NCBI RefSeq assembly: GCF_023746615.1
Contig: NZ_CP082275.1
Location: 558,001 to 622,000 of the forward strand
DNA from: Grimontia kaedaensis
Lineage (GTDB): Bacteria > Pseudomonadota > Gammaproteobacteria > Enterobacterales > Vibrionaceae
Direction of reading: 5' to 3'
Length of the DNA stretch: 64,000 nucleotides
Shown piece by piece: positions 1-9,066 of the stretch. How positions within the stretch are numbered: position 1 is the first letter of the stretch; each line of letters begins with the position of its first letter. Made by a program: the position numbers and the translations under genes. The notes below the pieces were generated by a model, which ran no database searches, had not been told where the DNA came from, and saw only the letters and a list, made by a program, of their open reading frames with translations.

Positions 1-834
1 TCGTTCGCGCTGATCCTCTTTTTTGTTTATGGCTTTATTGCCTGGACAACCTACATTTCGTTCAGCCGTTCGCGGATGCTGCCGAACTATAACCTCGATG
101 GGGTTCGGCCTTATGAAAAACTCTGGAACAGTCTCAACTGGCAGGTGGCGCTCGAAAACCTCGCCATTTTCGGCATCCTCTACATTGTGATTTGTTGTGC
201 TTTGGGGCTACTACTGGCGATTTTACTCGATCAGAAAATCCGCATTGAAGGCGGACTTCGCCCCATATTTCTCTACCCGATGGCACTAAGTTTTATCGTG
301 ACAGGTACCGCGTGGAAGTGGTTCCTGAACCCTGGCCTTGGGCTTGAAAAAACCATGCATGAACTGGGATGGGAGAGTTTCAGCTTTGACTGGCTGATTA
401 ACCCCGACATGGCGATATACACCATTGTAATCGCAGGTGTCTGGCAAACCTCCGGCTTTGTGATGGCCATGTTCCTGGCTGGGCTTCGTGGCATCGATAG
501 CGAAATGCTGAAAGCGGCGCAGCTTGATGGAGCATCATCCTTCCAAATGTATCGCCGTATCATTATCCCTCAGCTTCGCCCGGTATTTTTGAGCGCCTTC
601 ATCGTACTCGCACACATGGCGATTAAGAGCTATGACTTGGTTATTGCGCTGACCGGTGGCGGACCGGGCAATGCGACTGCATTGCCGGCCACCTTTATGT
701 ATTCGTACACCTTCTCGCGAAACCAGATGGCTGTGGGTTCGGCGAGTGCCATCATCATGCTGATGACCATTGCGGCGATCATCATCCCTTATCTCTACAG
801 CGAGTTGAAGGAGCCCAAGCATGGAGAGCATTGA
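1..834 (+). CDS. Carbohydrate ABC transporter permease, MalF/GtsB type (5' truncated by window edge)
   Basis: Inner-membrane permease subunit of a binding-protein-dependent sugar importer. The reading frame is open from base 1, so the true start lies outside the window; 277 codons are visible. Several hydrophobic membrane segments are evident, and the conserved permease EAA loop is present near the middle of the visible part (MLKAAQLDGASSFQMYRRIIIPQLRP region), which contacts the ATPase. It overlaps the next permease gene by 14 bp and is followed by a UgpC/MalK-type ATPase, so the three form one operon. The closest architecture I know is the glucose/mannose GtsABCD type of pseudomonads; the substrate is inferred only from this resemblance, and the binding protein gene would lie upstream of the window. 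Confidence 0.88.
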   Translation, partial: SFALILFFVYGFIAWTTYISFSRSRMLPNYNLDGVRPYEKLWNSLNWQVALENLAIFGILYIVICCALGLLLAILLDQKIRIEGGLRPIFLYPMALSFIVTGTAWKWFLNPGLGLEKTMHELGWESFSFDWLINPDMAIYTIVIAGVWQTSGFVMAMFLAGLRGIDSEMLKAAQLDGASSFQMYRRIIIPQLRPVFLSAFIVLAHMAIKSYDLVIALTGGGPGNATALPATFMYSYTFSRNQMAVGSASAIIMLMTIAAIIIPYLYSELKEPKHGEH

Positions 835-1702
835 TAACAAATCCCCGTTTCAGGGCGCGAAATTCTGGCGTGTGCTGATCTATACCACGCTCATCGTGTT
901 CGCGTGTATGTATCTGCTTCCTCTATTCGTGATGCTGGTGACTTCCTTTAAAGAGCTGGATGAAATCCGTCAGGGAAATATGTTGGCGTTGCCAGAGGTG
1001 TGGACGGTCGAGCCATGGAAAGCTGCGTGGGGAACAGCCTGTATCGGTCTTACCTGCGAAGGGATCAGCGGCTACTTCGGTAACTCCATCGCCATCACAG
1101 TACCTGGTGTTTTACTCTCAACCATCTTGGGTGCTTTGAATGGGTATGTGCTCACTAAGTGGCGTTTCCCAGGGCACAAATGGGTGTTCGGTTTGATGCT
1201 GTTTGGTTGCTTCATTCCCTTCCAGGTGGTGCTGGTACCTATGAGTCAGGTGCTTGGTACTCTGGGGATCGCTAATACCACACCAGGGCTGGTGATGGTG
1301 CATGTGATTTACGGTTTGGGTTTCACGACGCTGTTTTTCCGCAACTATTACGAAGCGTTTCCCAGTGAGTTGATTCGTGCCGCCATGATTGACGGGGCAG
1401 GTTTCTTCCAAATGTTCTTCCGCATTTTGCTGCCAAGCTCTGGCCCTATCATTGTGGTGACCATCATCTGGCAGTTCACCAACATCTGGAACGACTTCCT
1501 GTTTGGGGCGTCTTTTGCATCGGGCGATACTGCGCCGATCACGGTAGCCCTGAATAATCTGGTGAACTCTTCCACGGGTGTAAAGGAATACAACGTACAC
1601 ATGGCTGGTGCCATGATTGCGGCACTGCCCACCCTTTTGGTTTATGTCCTGGCCGGTCGCTATTTCGTACGCGGTCTGATGGCTGGCTCAGTAAAAGGAT
1701 AA
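821..1702 (+). CDS. Carbohydrate ABC transporter permease, MalG/GtsC type
   Basis: Second inner-membrane permease of the same sugar importer, 293 residues, the usual length for the MalG-like family. It has an N-terminal membrane segment (about residues 17-40), further segments, and the EAA loop (around ELIRAAMIDGAGFFQMFFRI, residues 186-205). The start ATG lies inside the 3' end of the preceding permease gene, a 14-bp overlap typical of translational coupling. The ATPase gene begins 5 bp after its stop. It should pair with the upstream permease to form the translocation pore; the sugar cannot be told from this sequence. Confidence 0.9.
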   Translation: MESIDNKSPFQGAKFWRVLIYTTLIVFACMYLLPLFVMLVTSFKELDEIRQGNMLALPEVWTVEPWKAAWGTACIGLTCEGISGYFGNSIAITVPGVLLSTILGALNGYVLTKWRFPGHKWVFGLMLFGCFIPFQVVLVPMSQVLGTLGIANTTPGLVMVHVIYGLGFTTLFFRNYYEAFPSELIRAAMIDGAGFFQMFFRILLPSSGPIIVVTIIWQFTNIWNDFLFGASFASGDTAPITVALNNLVNSSTGVKEYNVHMAGAMIAALPTLLVYVLAGRYFVRGLMAGSVKG

Positions 1703-1707
1703 TGTGA

Positions 1708-2808
1708 ATGGCTTCTTTGACGCTGAATAATGTAAAAAAACGCTTTGGCCAAGTAGAGGTTTTAAAGGGCATCGATATTGCCATCGATGATGGTGATTTT
1801 CTGGTGCTGGTGGGACCGTCAGGCTGCGGTAAATCGACTTTGCTGAACATGATTGCCGGCCTCGACAGCATCAGTGATGGTGAGGTGTCTATCGGTGATG
1901 TGGTGATTAATGACCTGCACCCGGCGGACCGTGATATCGCGATGGTGTTTCAGTCCTACGCTCTCTATCCGAACATGACCGTCGGTCAGAACATCTCGTT
2001 TGGACTCGAAATGCGTAACGTTCCCAAACCAGAGCGTGACCGCAAGATAAATGAAGTCTCTTCCATGCTGCAGATTGAACACCTGCTGAGCCGAAAGCCT
2101 GGTCAGCTTTCCGGTGGTCAACGTCAACGTGTGGCAATGGGAAGGGCACTGGTGCGTGATCCAAAAATTTTCCTGTTTGATGAGCCTTTGTCGAACCTGG
2201 ATGCCAAGTTACGAGTAGATATGCGTACCGAAATCAAACGTCTTCACCAGCGTTTGAGCGCAACGATTGTGTACGTGACTCACGACCAGATCGAAGCGAT
2301 GACACTCGCAACTAAAATTGCAGTGATGAAAGATGGTGAGCTTCAACAGCTAGGATCTCCTGCTGAAGTTTATGACAATCCGGCCAATACCTTTGTGGCC
2401 ACCTTTATGGGTAGTCCATCCATGAACCTTGTAGATGCCAAAGTCATTGAGGCAGACGCGAGCCGCACCATGTTGCAACTGCAAGGGTTTGATGGAGAGC
2501 ATCAATCCATTGCCTTTGATGTAGGATTTGCGGACTTGGCTGCCTATGTTGGGAAAACTGTCAGCCTTGGGGTGAGACCGGAAGACATTACCGAGCAGGC
2601 AGATGGCGAGGGTACTTTGCATTGTAAAGTTGATGTGACTGAGCCAACCGGAGCGGACACTTATGTGATTACATCGCTGGGTGGCAAGGAAGTCGTTGCC
2701 CGAATGCCAGCTAATATTTCGCTAAGCGCAGGGGATATGGCGCACCTTGGTTTTAATCCTGAAAAACTGGTGCTGTTTGATACTGATAGCGGTAGCCGAA
2801 TTCGTTGA
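1708..2808 (+). CDS. Sugar ABC transporter ATP-binding protein, UgpC/MalK family
   Basis: Cytoplasmic ATPase of the sugar importer, 366 residues. Walker A GPSGCGKST is at residues 36-44, the ABC signature LSGGQ at 134-138, and Walker B ending in DEP at 158-160, followed by the D-loop and the H-loop in VTHDQIEAM. The C-terminal third (after about residue 235) is the TOBE/OB regulatory region typical of MalK, UgpC and GtsD proteins. It is the last gene of the operon: a strong bidirectional terminator follows after 14 bp. Family is certain; substrate (probably glucose, mannose or a related sugar) is inferred. Confidence 0.92.
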   Translation: MASLTLNNVKKRFGQVEVLKGIDIAIDDGDFLVLVGPSGCGKSTLLNMIAGLDSISDGEVSIGDVVINDLHPADRDIAMVFQSYALYPNMTVGQNISFGLEMRNVPKPERDRKINEVSSMLQIEHLLSRKPGQLSGGQRQRVAMGRALVRDPKIFLFDEPLSNLDAKLRVDMRTEIKRLHQRLSATIVYVTHDQIEAMTLATKIAVMKDGELQQLGSPAEVYDNPANTFVATFMGSPSMNLVDAKVIEADASRTMLQLQGFDGEHQSIAFDVGFADLAAYVGKTVSLGVRPEDITEQADGEGTLHCKVDVTEPTGADTYVITSLGGKEVVARMPANISLSAGDMAHLGFNPEKLVLFDTDSGSRIR

Positions 2809-2822
2809 TGCACGTTCATCTG

Positions 2823-2862
2823 GCAATAAAAAACGCTCCGTCTTAGGAGCGTTTTTTATTGC
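2823..2862. terminator. Bidirectional rho-independent terminator between sugar ABC operon and corB
   Basis: Perfect 17-bp arms (2823-2839 and 2846-2862) around a 6-base loop; the A-run on the left and T-run on the right make it work on both strands. It separates the convergent sugar importer operon and the corB/yfjD gene. Confidence 0.9.
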
Positions 2863-2889
2863 ACATTGAGTGCCGAAAAGACCCTAAGT

Positions 2890-4164
2890 CTAGGTGCTCG
2901 CGCTTTTGGGAACAGGTAAGATTTTGACCTGTTTGATCATGTTCTCTGCCACTTCCACGATTTCCATTTGATGACCTTCCACTTCGATGCTGAGCTGACT
3001 GCTCGGGATATCTTCGAGGTGTTCCAGTATTAGTCCGTTTAAGGTGCGAGGACCGTCGGTGGGAAGCTGCCAATTCAGGCTCTTGTTGAGATCCCGTATA
3101 TTCGCCGTGCCATCAATCATGAAACTGCCGTCTGGTAGGGCGGTAATTTCCTCTGCCAGACTTGGTGACAGTGAGGTAGTGAACTCTCCGACTATCTCTT
3201 CCAGAATATCTTCCAGAGTGACCAGGCCGATGATATCGCCGTATTCGTCGACAATCATACCGATGCGTTGCTTGTTGCGCTGGAATTTCAGCATCTGAAC
3301 GTTCAGCGGCGTACCTTCTGGAATGTAGTAAACCTCATCCGCCGCACGTAACAGGTTCTCTTTGTTGAACTCGTTTTCCACCATCATCCGGTAGGCTTCA
3401 CGTACCCGCAGCATGCCAACCACTTCATCAATGTTGTCGCGATACAGCACCATGCGGCCATGTGGCGCATGGGTGAGCTGTCGCATGATGGCTTTCCAGT
3501 CATCATTGACGTTGATACCGGTGATTTCATTGCGCGGCACCATGATGTCGTCCACGGTGATTTCTTCGAGCTCCAGAATCGACAGCAGCATATTCTGGTG
3601 ACGGCGAGGGATAAGCCCGCCCGCCTCATTCACCACGGTACGAAGCTCTTCAGAGCTCAGATTGTCTTTCCCGCTGTGATCGGTTGCAAGCCCCAAGATT
3701 TTAAGAAAGCCGTTGGTAATGCCATTAACCACCCAAACCAGTGGATAAAGCGCTTTCATCAAAACATTAAGTAAAAGGCTACTGGTGTAGGAAACGCGTT
3801 CTGGATAGAGCGCTGCGAGGGTTTTTGGTGTCACCTCTGCAAACACGAGGATAACAAGGGTAAGGCCACCGGTTGCAATCGCGACGCCGAGATCGCCAAA
3901 CAGGCGCATGCCCAGAATGGTTGCGATGGCGGAGGCGAGAATGTTAACCAGGTTATTTCCGATGAGGATCAGGCCAATCAGTCTGTCTGGGCGTTCAAGC
4001 AGCTTTTCTACGCGCTTGGCGCCTTTGTGCCCTTGCTTGGATAAGTGTCGAAGCCGGTATCGGTTTAATGCCATCATGCCGGTTTCGGAGCCGGAAAAAT
4101 ACGCAGAAATAAAGATGAGCAATACCAAAACGGTCGCTAGCGTTCCCGTCGATATGTCGTCCAA
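2890..4164 (-). CDS. corB: HlyC/CorC-family membrane protein with DUF21 and CBS domains (CorB/YfjD)
   Basis: 424-residue integral membrane protein. An N-terminal DUF21/CNNM transmembrane domain (about residues 1-190, with the GSETG motif near residue 26) is followed by a CBS-domain pair (about 205-325) and a C-terminal CorC_HlyC domain (about 340-415). Members of this family, including bacterial CorB and eukaryotic CNNM proteins, are linked to Mg2+ (and Co2+) export or resistance. It is preceded in the same orientation by ypjD, as in enterobacteria where these two neighbours have been called corB and corE. The family is clear; the ion is inferred. Confidence 0.9.
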   Translation of the reverse strand: MDDISTGTLATVLVLLIFISAYFSGSETGMMALNRYRLRHLSKQGHKGAKRVEKLLERPDRLIGLILIGNNLVNILASAIATILGMRLFGDLGVAIATGGLTLVILVFAEVTPKTLAALYPERVSYTSSLLLNVLMKALYPLVWVVNGITNGFLKILGLATDHSGKDNLSSEELRTVVNEAGGLIPRRHQNMLLSILELEEITVDDIMVPRNEITGINVNDDWKAIMRQLTHAPHGRMVLYRDNIDEVVGMLRVREAYRMMVENEFNKENLLRAADEVYYIPEGTPLNVQMLKFQRNKQRIGMIVDEYGDIIGLVTLEDILEEIVGEFTTSLSPSLAEEITALPDGSFMIDGTANIRDLNKSLNWQLPTDGPRTLNGLILEHLEDIPSSQLSIEVEGHQMEIVEVAENMIKQVKILPVPKSAST

Positions 4165-4310
4165 ATTGCAAGTTCCTTCTTGTTTGGTTCAACCCTAATT
4201 AAGGGCAAGAATTTGCGTCCATGTCAAACATTGCTGCGCAAACTTTATACACAAACGCCCCGTTACGGTAAAGAAAGCCTATAAAAAGGGGCGTCTGAAT
4301 TGAGAGACCG

Positions 4311-5108
4311 TTAACCTGCGATAATCACTTCGCGGACAAAACGGCTGCCAAAATAGGCGAGAGTCAGGAGGAATGCTCCCACAATGCTGATCCAGATAAC
4401 GCGGCGTCCGCGCCATCCTGATTGATAGTGCCCCCACAGCAGCACGCCGTAGACAACCCATGCCATCGCAGACAGCACGGCTTTGTGGGCTTTGCCCTGA
4501 GCAATCATGTCCTGCACAAACACAAGGCCAGTCAGTAGCGTCAGTGTCAGCAGAACTTCACCAATCAGGATGATGTTGAAAAGCTGTCGTTCAACAGCCA
4601 TGAGTGGAGGCAGGTTAGGGTTCATCACCAGCTTCTTCTTATTTTTCAGCTGGTGGTCGAGCCATGCCAGTTGAATGGTATATAAAGTCGCAATCATCAG
4701 TGTGGAATACGAGAAGAGCGCCAGAGAAATGTGTATCAACACTTCTGGGTGTGCTTCTAGGTGAGTAATAAACGCACCAGGCAGCAGCGTCGCCGCGGTT
4801 AGATTGATGGCAGAGAAGCTATAAACCACAGGCAATAGCACCCAAATTCTCATCCTGAACATGAGCCCGGTGGTAATCGCAGCAATGATAAAGCTGATAA
4901 GGGACGCGACATTGAGAATACTAAGGTTCTGTCCACCGCCTGACAGAATGAGATCAGAAAGCAGGTAGGCATGTAGCACCAACGCACCAGAAGCACTCAG
5001 AAACACCGAGCGGGCTGGGATCTGATTCGGTCCGGACAGGCCGGGAATGATTTGCAAAAGCGCCGCGAAATAAAGCAAAGCAGCGGTAAGTGCTAAAAAG
5101 ATATCCAT
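4311..5108 (-). CDS. ypjD: CcsA/YpjD-type inner membrane protein
   Basis: 265-residue protein with about eight hydrophobic segments and the cytochrome c assembly (CcsA/CcmC-like) fold. A His within a membrane segment is visible (IHISLALFSYS, about residue 127), compatible with heme handling. It sits 146 bp upstream of corB on the same strand and is divergent from ffh; this ypjD-ffh divergent arrangement is conserved in gammaproteobacteria. Its exact role is unsettled: it has been linked to Mg2+/Co2+ resistance together with CorB, while its fold suggests heme transport or a heme-binding membrane protein. The start ATG at 5108 gives the typical family length. Confidence 0.85.
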   Translation of the reverse strand: MDIFLALTAALLYFAALLQIIPGLSGPNQIPARSVFLSASGALVLHAYLLSDLILSGGGQNLSILNVASLISFIIAAITTGLMFRMRIWVLLPVVYSFSAINLTAATLLPGAFITHLEAHPEVLIHISLALFSYSTLMIATLYTIQLAWLDHQLKNKKKLVMNPNLPPLMAVERQLFNIILIGEVLLTLTLLTGLVFVQDMIAQGKAHKAVLSAMAWVVYGVLLWGHYQSGWRGRRVIWISIVGAFLLTLAYFGSRFVREVIIAG

Positions 5109-5370
5109 GTGTCTTTCAACAACATCGCGTCAAAAAGGAAGGAATCAGTATACCTTGCGCAACTGAGAGTCGCTATCAACTCGGACCGATCTTTGAGATT
5201 ACCCGCGACAAATTTTAGGAAAAGTGCCTGCAAGCCACTTTAAAACTATCGTTAAAGGCAGCATGTAAGCGGCAGCAATAATGAGATATAATCGCGCCAA
5301 TTTTGTGTTTATCGCCACCTGACAGGATTTCGGGTCACGTGGTGCCATCGCGTAGATAAGCGAGTAGGAC

Positions 5371-6747
5371 ATGTTTGAAAACCTAACGGATCGTCTATCC
5401 CGTACGCTGAAAAACATCAGTGGTCGCGGTCGACTGACAGAAGAGAATATAAAAGACACGCTGCGTGAAGTACGCATGGCGCTGCTGGAAGCGGATGTTG
5501 CGTTGCCAGTGGTTCGTGACTTCGTGAAGAAAGTAAAAGAAAGCGCAGTTGGACTGGAAGTGTCGAAAAGCCTGACTCCAGGTCAGGAATTCATCAAGAT
5601 TGTTCAATCTGAACTTGAAGTTGTGATGGGTGAATCCAACTCTGAATTGGATTTGGCAGCGCAGCCACCGGCTGTGGTACTGATGGCGGGCCTGCAAGGT
5701 GCAGGTAAAACTACCAGTGTCGGTAAGCTGGGTAAAATGCTCAAAGAGCGCCACAAGAAGAAAGTGCTGGTGGTCTCTGCTGACGTTTATCGCCCTGCGG
5801 CGATCAAACAGTTGGAAACACTGGCAGGCGATGTGGGCATTGATTTCTTCCCATCAACGCCGGACCAAAAGCCAGTTGATATTGCCAGTGAAGCATTGGC
5901 GCACGGCAAACTGAAATTCTATGACGTGGTTATCGTCGATACCGCAGGTCGTCTGCACGTCGACGAAGAGATGATGGACGAGATTAAAGACGTCCATGCG
6001 GCAATCAATCCTGTTGAAACTCTGTTCGTGGTCGATGCCATGACAGGTCAGGATGCGGCGAATACAGCTAAGGCTTTTAACGATGCGCTGCCACTAACCG
6101 GTGTGGTACTGACAAAAGTGGACGGTGATGCACGTGGTGGTGCGGCGCTGTCTGTTCGTCATATTACCGGTAAGCCAATCAAGTTTCTGGGTGTAGGTGA
6201 GAAAACCGATGCATTGGAACCGTTCCACCCTGACCGTGTTGCCAGCCGTATCCTTGGCATGGGTGACGTGCTGTCACTGATTGAAGACCTCGAGCGCAAT
6301 GTCGACAAAGACAAAGCCGAGCAACTGGCGAAGAAGTTTAAAGAGAAGAAAGGTTTCGACCTTCAGGACTTCCGCGACCAGCTTCAACAGATGAAAAACA
6401 TGGGCGGTATGATGGGGATGCTCGACAAACTGCCGGGCATGTCAAACCTGTCTGATGATGTGAAAAACCAAGTGGACGATAAAATCTTCGTTCAGATGGA
6501 AGCCATCATCAATTCCATGACGCCGAAAGAGCGTGCACGCCCAGACCTGATTAAAGGCTCACGTAAAAAACGTATCGCCGCTGGTTCAGGTACTCAGGTA
6601 CAGGACGTTAACCGTCTACTCAAGCAGTTTACCCAGATGCAGAAGATGATGAAGAAGATGCAGAAGGGCGGCATGAAGAACATGATGCGCAATATGAAAG
6701 GCATGATGGGCGGCATGGGTGGTGGCGGTGGTATGTTCCCACGCTAA
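5371..6747 (+). CDS. ffh: Signal recognition particle protein Ffh
   Basis: GTPase of the bacterial signal recognition particle, 458 residues, the normal family length. It binds 4.5S RNA and signal sequences of nascent membrane proteins and delivers ribosomes to FtsY. N domain at about 1-95; G domain with P-loop GLQGAGKTT at 107-115, the DTAGRLHVDEEM motif near 190, and the TKVDGDARGG motif near 248; methionine-rich M domain from about 300 to the end, with a KKMQKGGMKNMM-type tail. It precedes rpsP-rimM-trmD-rplS, an order shared with E. coli and Vibrio. A TATAAT hexamer at 5287-5292 may be its -10, but no convincing -35 is visible. Confidence 0.98.
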   Translation: MFENLTDRLSRTLKNISGRGRLTEENIKDTLREVRMALLEADVALPVVRDFVKKVKESAVGLEVSKSLTPGQEFIKIVQSELEVVMGESNSELDLAAQPPAVVLMAGLQGAGKTTSVGKLGKMLKERHKKKVLVVSADVYRPAAIKQLETLAGDVGIDFFPSTPDQKPVDIASEALAHGKLKFYDVVIVDTAGRLHVDEEMMDEIKDVHAAINPVETLFVVDAMTGQDAANTAKAFNDALPLTGVVLTKVDGDARGGAALSVRHITGKPIKFLGVGEKTDALEPFHPDRVASRILGMGDVLSLIEDLERNVDKDKAEQLAKKFKEKKGFDLQDFRDQLQQMKNMGGMMGMLDKLPGMSNLSDDVKNQVDDKIFVQMEAIINSMTPKERARPDLIKGSRKKRIAAGSGTQVQDVNRLLKQFTQMQKMMKKMQKGGMKNMMRNMKGMMGGMGGGGGMFPR

Positions 6748-6865
6748 ACCGCAATAAAACCTATTCTCCGGTCAGATAAAAGAAGCTGGCTGGGATTCGA
6801 TAGAGCGACGGAATCGCTAAGTGATTGAAGTCCAGTTACTGCTGATGCTTTTTTAGCTAAAGCAG

Positions 6866-6893
6866 TTGCATTCGATCACAGAAAGCGTAAAAT
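6866..6893 (+). promoter_or_regulatory. Candidate sigma-70 promoter of the rpsP operon
   Basis: TTGCAT (6866-6871) and TAAAAT (6888-6893) are separated by 16 bp, about 75 bp upstream of rpsP. This fits a separate promoter for the ribosomal protein operon, in addition to readthrough from ffh. Seen by inspection only. Confidence 0.5.
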
Positions 6894-6916
6894 TCCGGAG
6901 CTTTATTTTGGCACGA

Positions 6917-6938
6917 GGCCCCGTATTAGCACGGGGCC
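6917..6938 (+). other. GC-rich hairpin in the rpsP leader
   Basis: An 8-bp perfect stem (6917-6924 with 6931-6938) lies between the candidate promoter and rpsP and is followed by an AT-rich stretch without a long T-run. It may be an attenuator-like leader structure or a weak terminator of ffh readthrough; the sequence does not decide. Confidence 0.5.
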
Positions 6939-6968
6939 AATTTAATTTAGTAATGCAAAGAGGACGAT

Positions 6969-7217
6969 ATGGTAACCATTCGTTTGGCACGTCACGGCGC
7001 TAAAAAGCGTCCATTCTATCAAATCGTTGTTGCAGACAGCCGCCAAGCTCGCGACGGTCGCTTCATCGAGAAAGTAGGTTTCTTCAACCCAGTTGCACAG
7101 GGTCAAGAAGAGAAGCTGCGTCTGGACCTGGACCGCGTTAACCACTGGGTTGGCGAAGGTGCAGCTGTTTCTGACCGCGTAGCTAAGCTGATCAAAGACG
7201 CTGCTAAAGCTGCGTAA
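6969..7217 (+). CDS. rpsP: 30S ribosomal protein S16
   Basis: 82-residue basic ribosomal protein beginning MVTIRLARHGAKKRPFYQIVV-like, the unmistakable S16 N terminus. S16 is needed for assembly of the 5' and central parts of the small subunit. It is the first gene of the conserved rpsP-rimM-trmD-rplS operon, preceded by an AGAGGA ribosome binding site. Confidence 0.98.
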   Translation: MVTIRLARHGAKKRPFYQIVVADSRQARDGRFIEKVGFFNPVAQGQEEKLRLDLDRVNHWVGEGAAVSDRVAKLIKDAAKAA

Positions 7218-7248
7218 TTGATTAGTGTCAGGGTTGAAAGAAAAAGAA

Positions 7249-7776
7249 ATGAGTGAGCAAGAAAAGGTTGTAGTAGGCAAGCTAGGTGCTTCTTATGGCA
7301 TCCGTGGCTGGCTCAAAGTTTTTTCTTACACTGAAAACGCTGAAAACATCTTTAGCTACACACCTTGGTTTATCAAAGTGCGTGGCGAATGGCAGGAATT
7401 CAGTCTTGAAGACTGGAAACGCCATGGTCAGGGTTATGTAGGCAAGTTGAAAGGTCTGGATCAGCGTGAAGACGCTCAGGCACTGACAAATGCTGAAATC
7501 GCTATCAATGCAGAAGTATTGCCTTCGCTGTCAGATGAAGAATTCTACTGGCGCGAACTTTATGGAATGGAAGTGGTGACAACCAAAGGGTACAACCTGG
7601 GTAAAGTCACAGACATTCTGGAAACGGGCTCTAACGATGTATTGGTCATTCAAGCGAACCCGAAAGATGCTTTTGGCCAGAAGGAACGTTTAATACCGTT
7701 CCTCGATGGGCAAGTCATCAAGTTGATTGATCGCTCTGCTCAACGGATCGAAGTTGACTGGGATCCTGGATTTTAA
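7249..7776 (+). CDS. rimM: Ribosome maturation factor RimM
   Basis: Cytoplasmic 16S rRNA processing factor that binds S19 and helps mature the 30S head. Residues VVVGKLGASYGIRGWLKV near the N terminus, the central EFYWRELYG motif, and the C-terminal QRIEVDWDPGF end are diagnostic. I chose the ATG at 7249 (175 residues) over an in-frame GTG at 7225 because an A/G-rich stretch precedes the ATG and nothing like a ribosome binding site precedes the GTG; Vibrio homologues also have a short variable extension, so the GTG start is not excluded. Confidence 0.95.
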   Translation: MSEQEKVVVGKLGASYGIRGWLKVFSYTENAENIFSYTPWFIKVRGEWQEFSLEDWKRHGQGYVGKLKGLDQREDAQALTNAEIAINAEVLPSLSDEEFYWRELYGMEVVTTKGYNLGKVTDILETGSNDVLVIQANPKDAFGQKERLIPFLDGQVIKLIDRSAQRIEVDWDPGF

Positions 7777-7813
7777 TTCCCCCAGTAACATTTAAAGCAA
7801 TGGGAGTGGAAAA

Positions 7814-8569
7814 ATGTGGGTTGGTATAATCAGCCTTTTTCCTGAAATGTTCCGTGCTGTTACTGAATTTGGGGTAACTGGCCAGGCGGTTAAAAAAGGC
7901 CTGCTCGAGGTAGAAACGTGGAATCCCCGCGATTTTACCCACGACAAACACCGGACGGTTGATGACCGCCCATATGGTGGAGGCCCAGGCATGTTGATGA
8001 TGGTTCAGCCTTTGCGCGATGCCATTCACACTGCCAAGAAAGCCGCTGATGGCAAGGCGAAAGTGATTTACCTTTCACCTCAAGGCCGAAAGCTTGACCA
8101 AGCAGGTGTTGAGGAGCTGGCGCAGAACGAGAAGTTGATTCTTATCTGTGGACGCTACGAAGGGGTAGATGAGCGCATTATACAAACCGAAGTCGATGAA
8201 GAATGGTCTATCGGGGATTTTGTGCTCAGTGGCGGTGAGCTGCCAGCCATGACGTTGGTTGACGCGGTTGCTCGGTTTGTACCGGGTGTCCTCGGAGACT
8301 TTGCGTCAGCGGAAGAAGATTCTTTTGCAAATGGTTTGCTGGATTGCCCTCACTACACACGTCCTGAAGTGTTGGACGGATTGGAAGTACCTTCGGTACT
8401 GAAATCCGGAAATCATAAGGACATTCGCCGCTGGCGATTGAAAGAATCGCTGGGCCGTACCTGGCTCAGAAGACCAGAGCTCCTGGAAAACCTAGCTCTG
8501 ACTGACGAACAGGAATCACTGCTTGCTGAGTTCATTAACGAACACAGACAAGTACCTAAAGATATTTAG
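7814..8569 (+). CDS. trmD: tRNA (guanine37-N1)-methyltransferase TrmD
   Basis: 251-residue SPOUT methyltransferase that makes m1G37 in tRNAs reading CNN codons and so prevents +1 frameshifting. The N terminus MWVGIISLFPEMF, the PYGGGPGM loop (about residues 56-63) and the knot motif SGGELPAMTLVDAVARF (about 140-156), which binds S-adenosylmethionine, are all intact. It lies 37 bp after rimM and 26 bp before rplS in the same operon. Confidence 0.98.
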   Translation: MWVGIISLFPEMFRAVTEFGVTGQAVKKGLLEVETWNPRDFTHDKHRTVDDRPYGGGPGMLMMVQPLRDAIHTAKKAADGKAKVIYLSPQGRKLDQAGVEELAQNEKLILICGRYEGVDERIIQTEVDEEWSIGDFVLSGGELPAMTLVDAVARFVPGVLGDFASAEEDSFANGLLDCPHYTRPEVLDGLEVPSVLKSGNHKDIRRWRLKESLGRTWLRRPELLENLALTDEQESLLAEFINEHRQVPKDI

Positions 8570-8595
8570 TATCAGTTTATTCTAGGGTATAGAAA

Positions 8596-8949
8596 ATGAG
8601 TAACATCATCAAAGCGCTCGAAGATGAGCAACTTAAACAAGACGTTCCTGCGTTCAACGTAGGTGACACTGTTGTCGTTCAAGTTAAAGTTAAAGAAGGA
8701 CAGCGTGAGCGTCTGCAGGCTTACGAAGGCGTTGTAATCGCTAAGCGTAACCGTGGTCTACATTCAGCATTTACCGTTCGTAAGATCTCTAGCGGTGAAG
8801 GCGTTGAGCGTGTATTCCAAACTCACTCACCAGTTGTTGACAGCATTACTGTTAAGCGCCGCGGTGCAGTACGTCGTGCCAAACTGTACTACCTGCGTGA
8901 GCGTTCTGGTAAGGCAGCTCGTATTAAAGAGCGTCTGGCTAAGAAATAA
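8596..8949 (+). CDS. rplS: 50S ribosomal protein L19
   Basis: 117-residue L19, located at the 30S-50S interface. The middle segment with the RLQAYEGVVIAKRNRGLHSAFTVRKIS-type sequence and the C-terminal KLYYLRERSGKAARIKERL are diagnostic. Last gene of the rpsP operon; a strong terminator follows 31 bp after the stop. Confidence 0.98.
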   Translation: MSNIIKALEDEQLKQDVPAFNVGDTVVVQVKVKEGQRERLQAYEGVVIAKRNRGLHSAFTVRKISSGEGVERVFQTHSPVVDSITVKRRGAVRRAKLYYLRERSGKAARIKERLAKK

Positions 8950-8980
8950 TCGCTCCGGCGTTTATACCCGAAAGGGAAAG

Positions 8981-9013
8981 AAAGCCCGCCTGTTTAGGCG
9001 GGCTTTTTCTTTT
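8981..9013 (+). terminator. Terminator of the rpsP-rimM-trmD-rplS operon
   Basis: Ten-bp stem (8981-8990 with 8997-9006) with a six-base loop and a T-rich tail directly after rplS. Confidence 0.92.
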
Positions 9014-9066
9014 TCTGCAGACGGAAAATGCGTGCCATAATGCGGGCTTCACGAAGGAGATATAAC

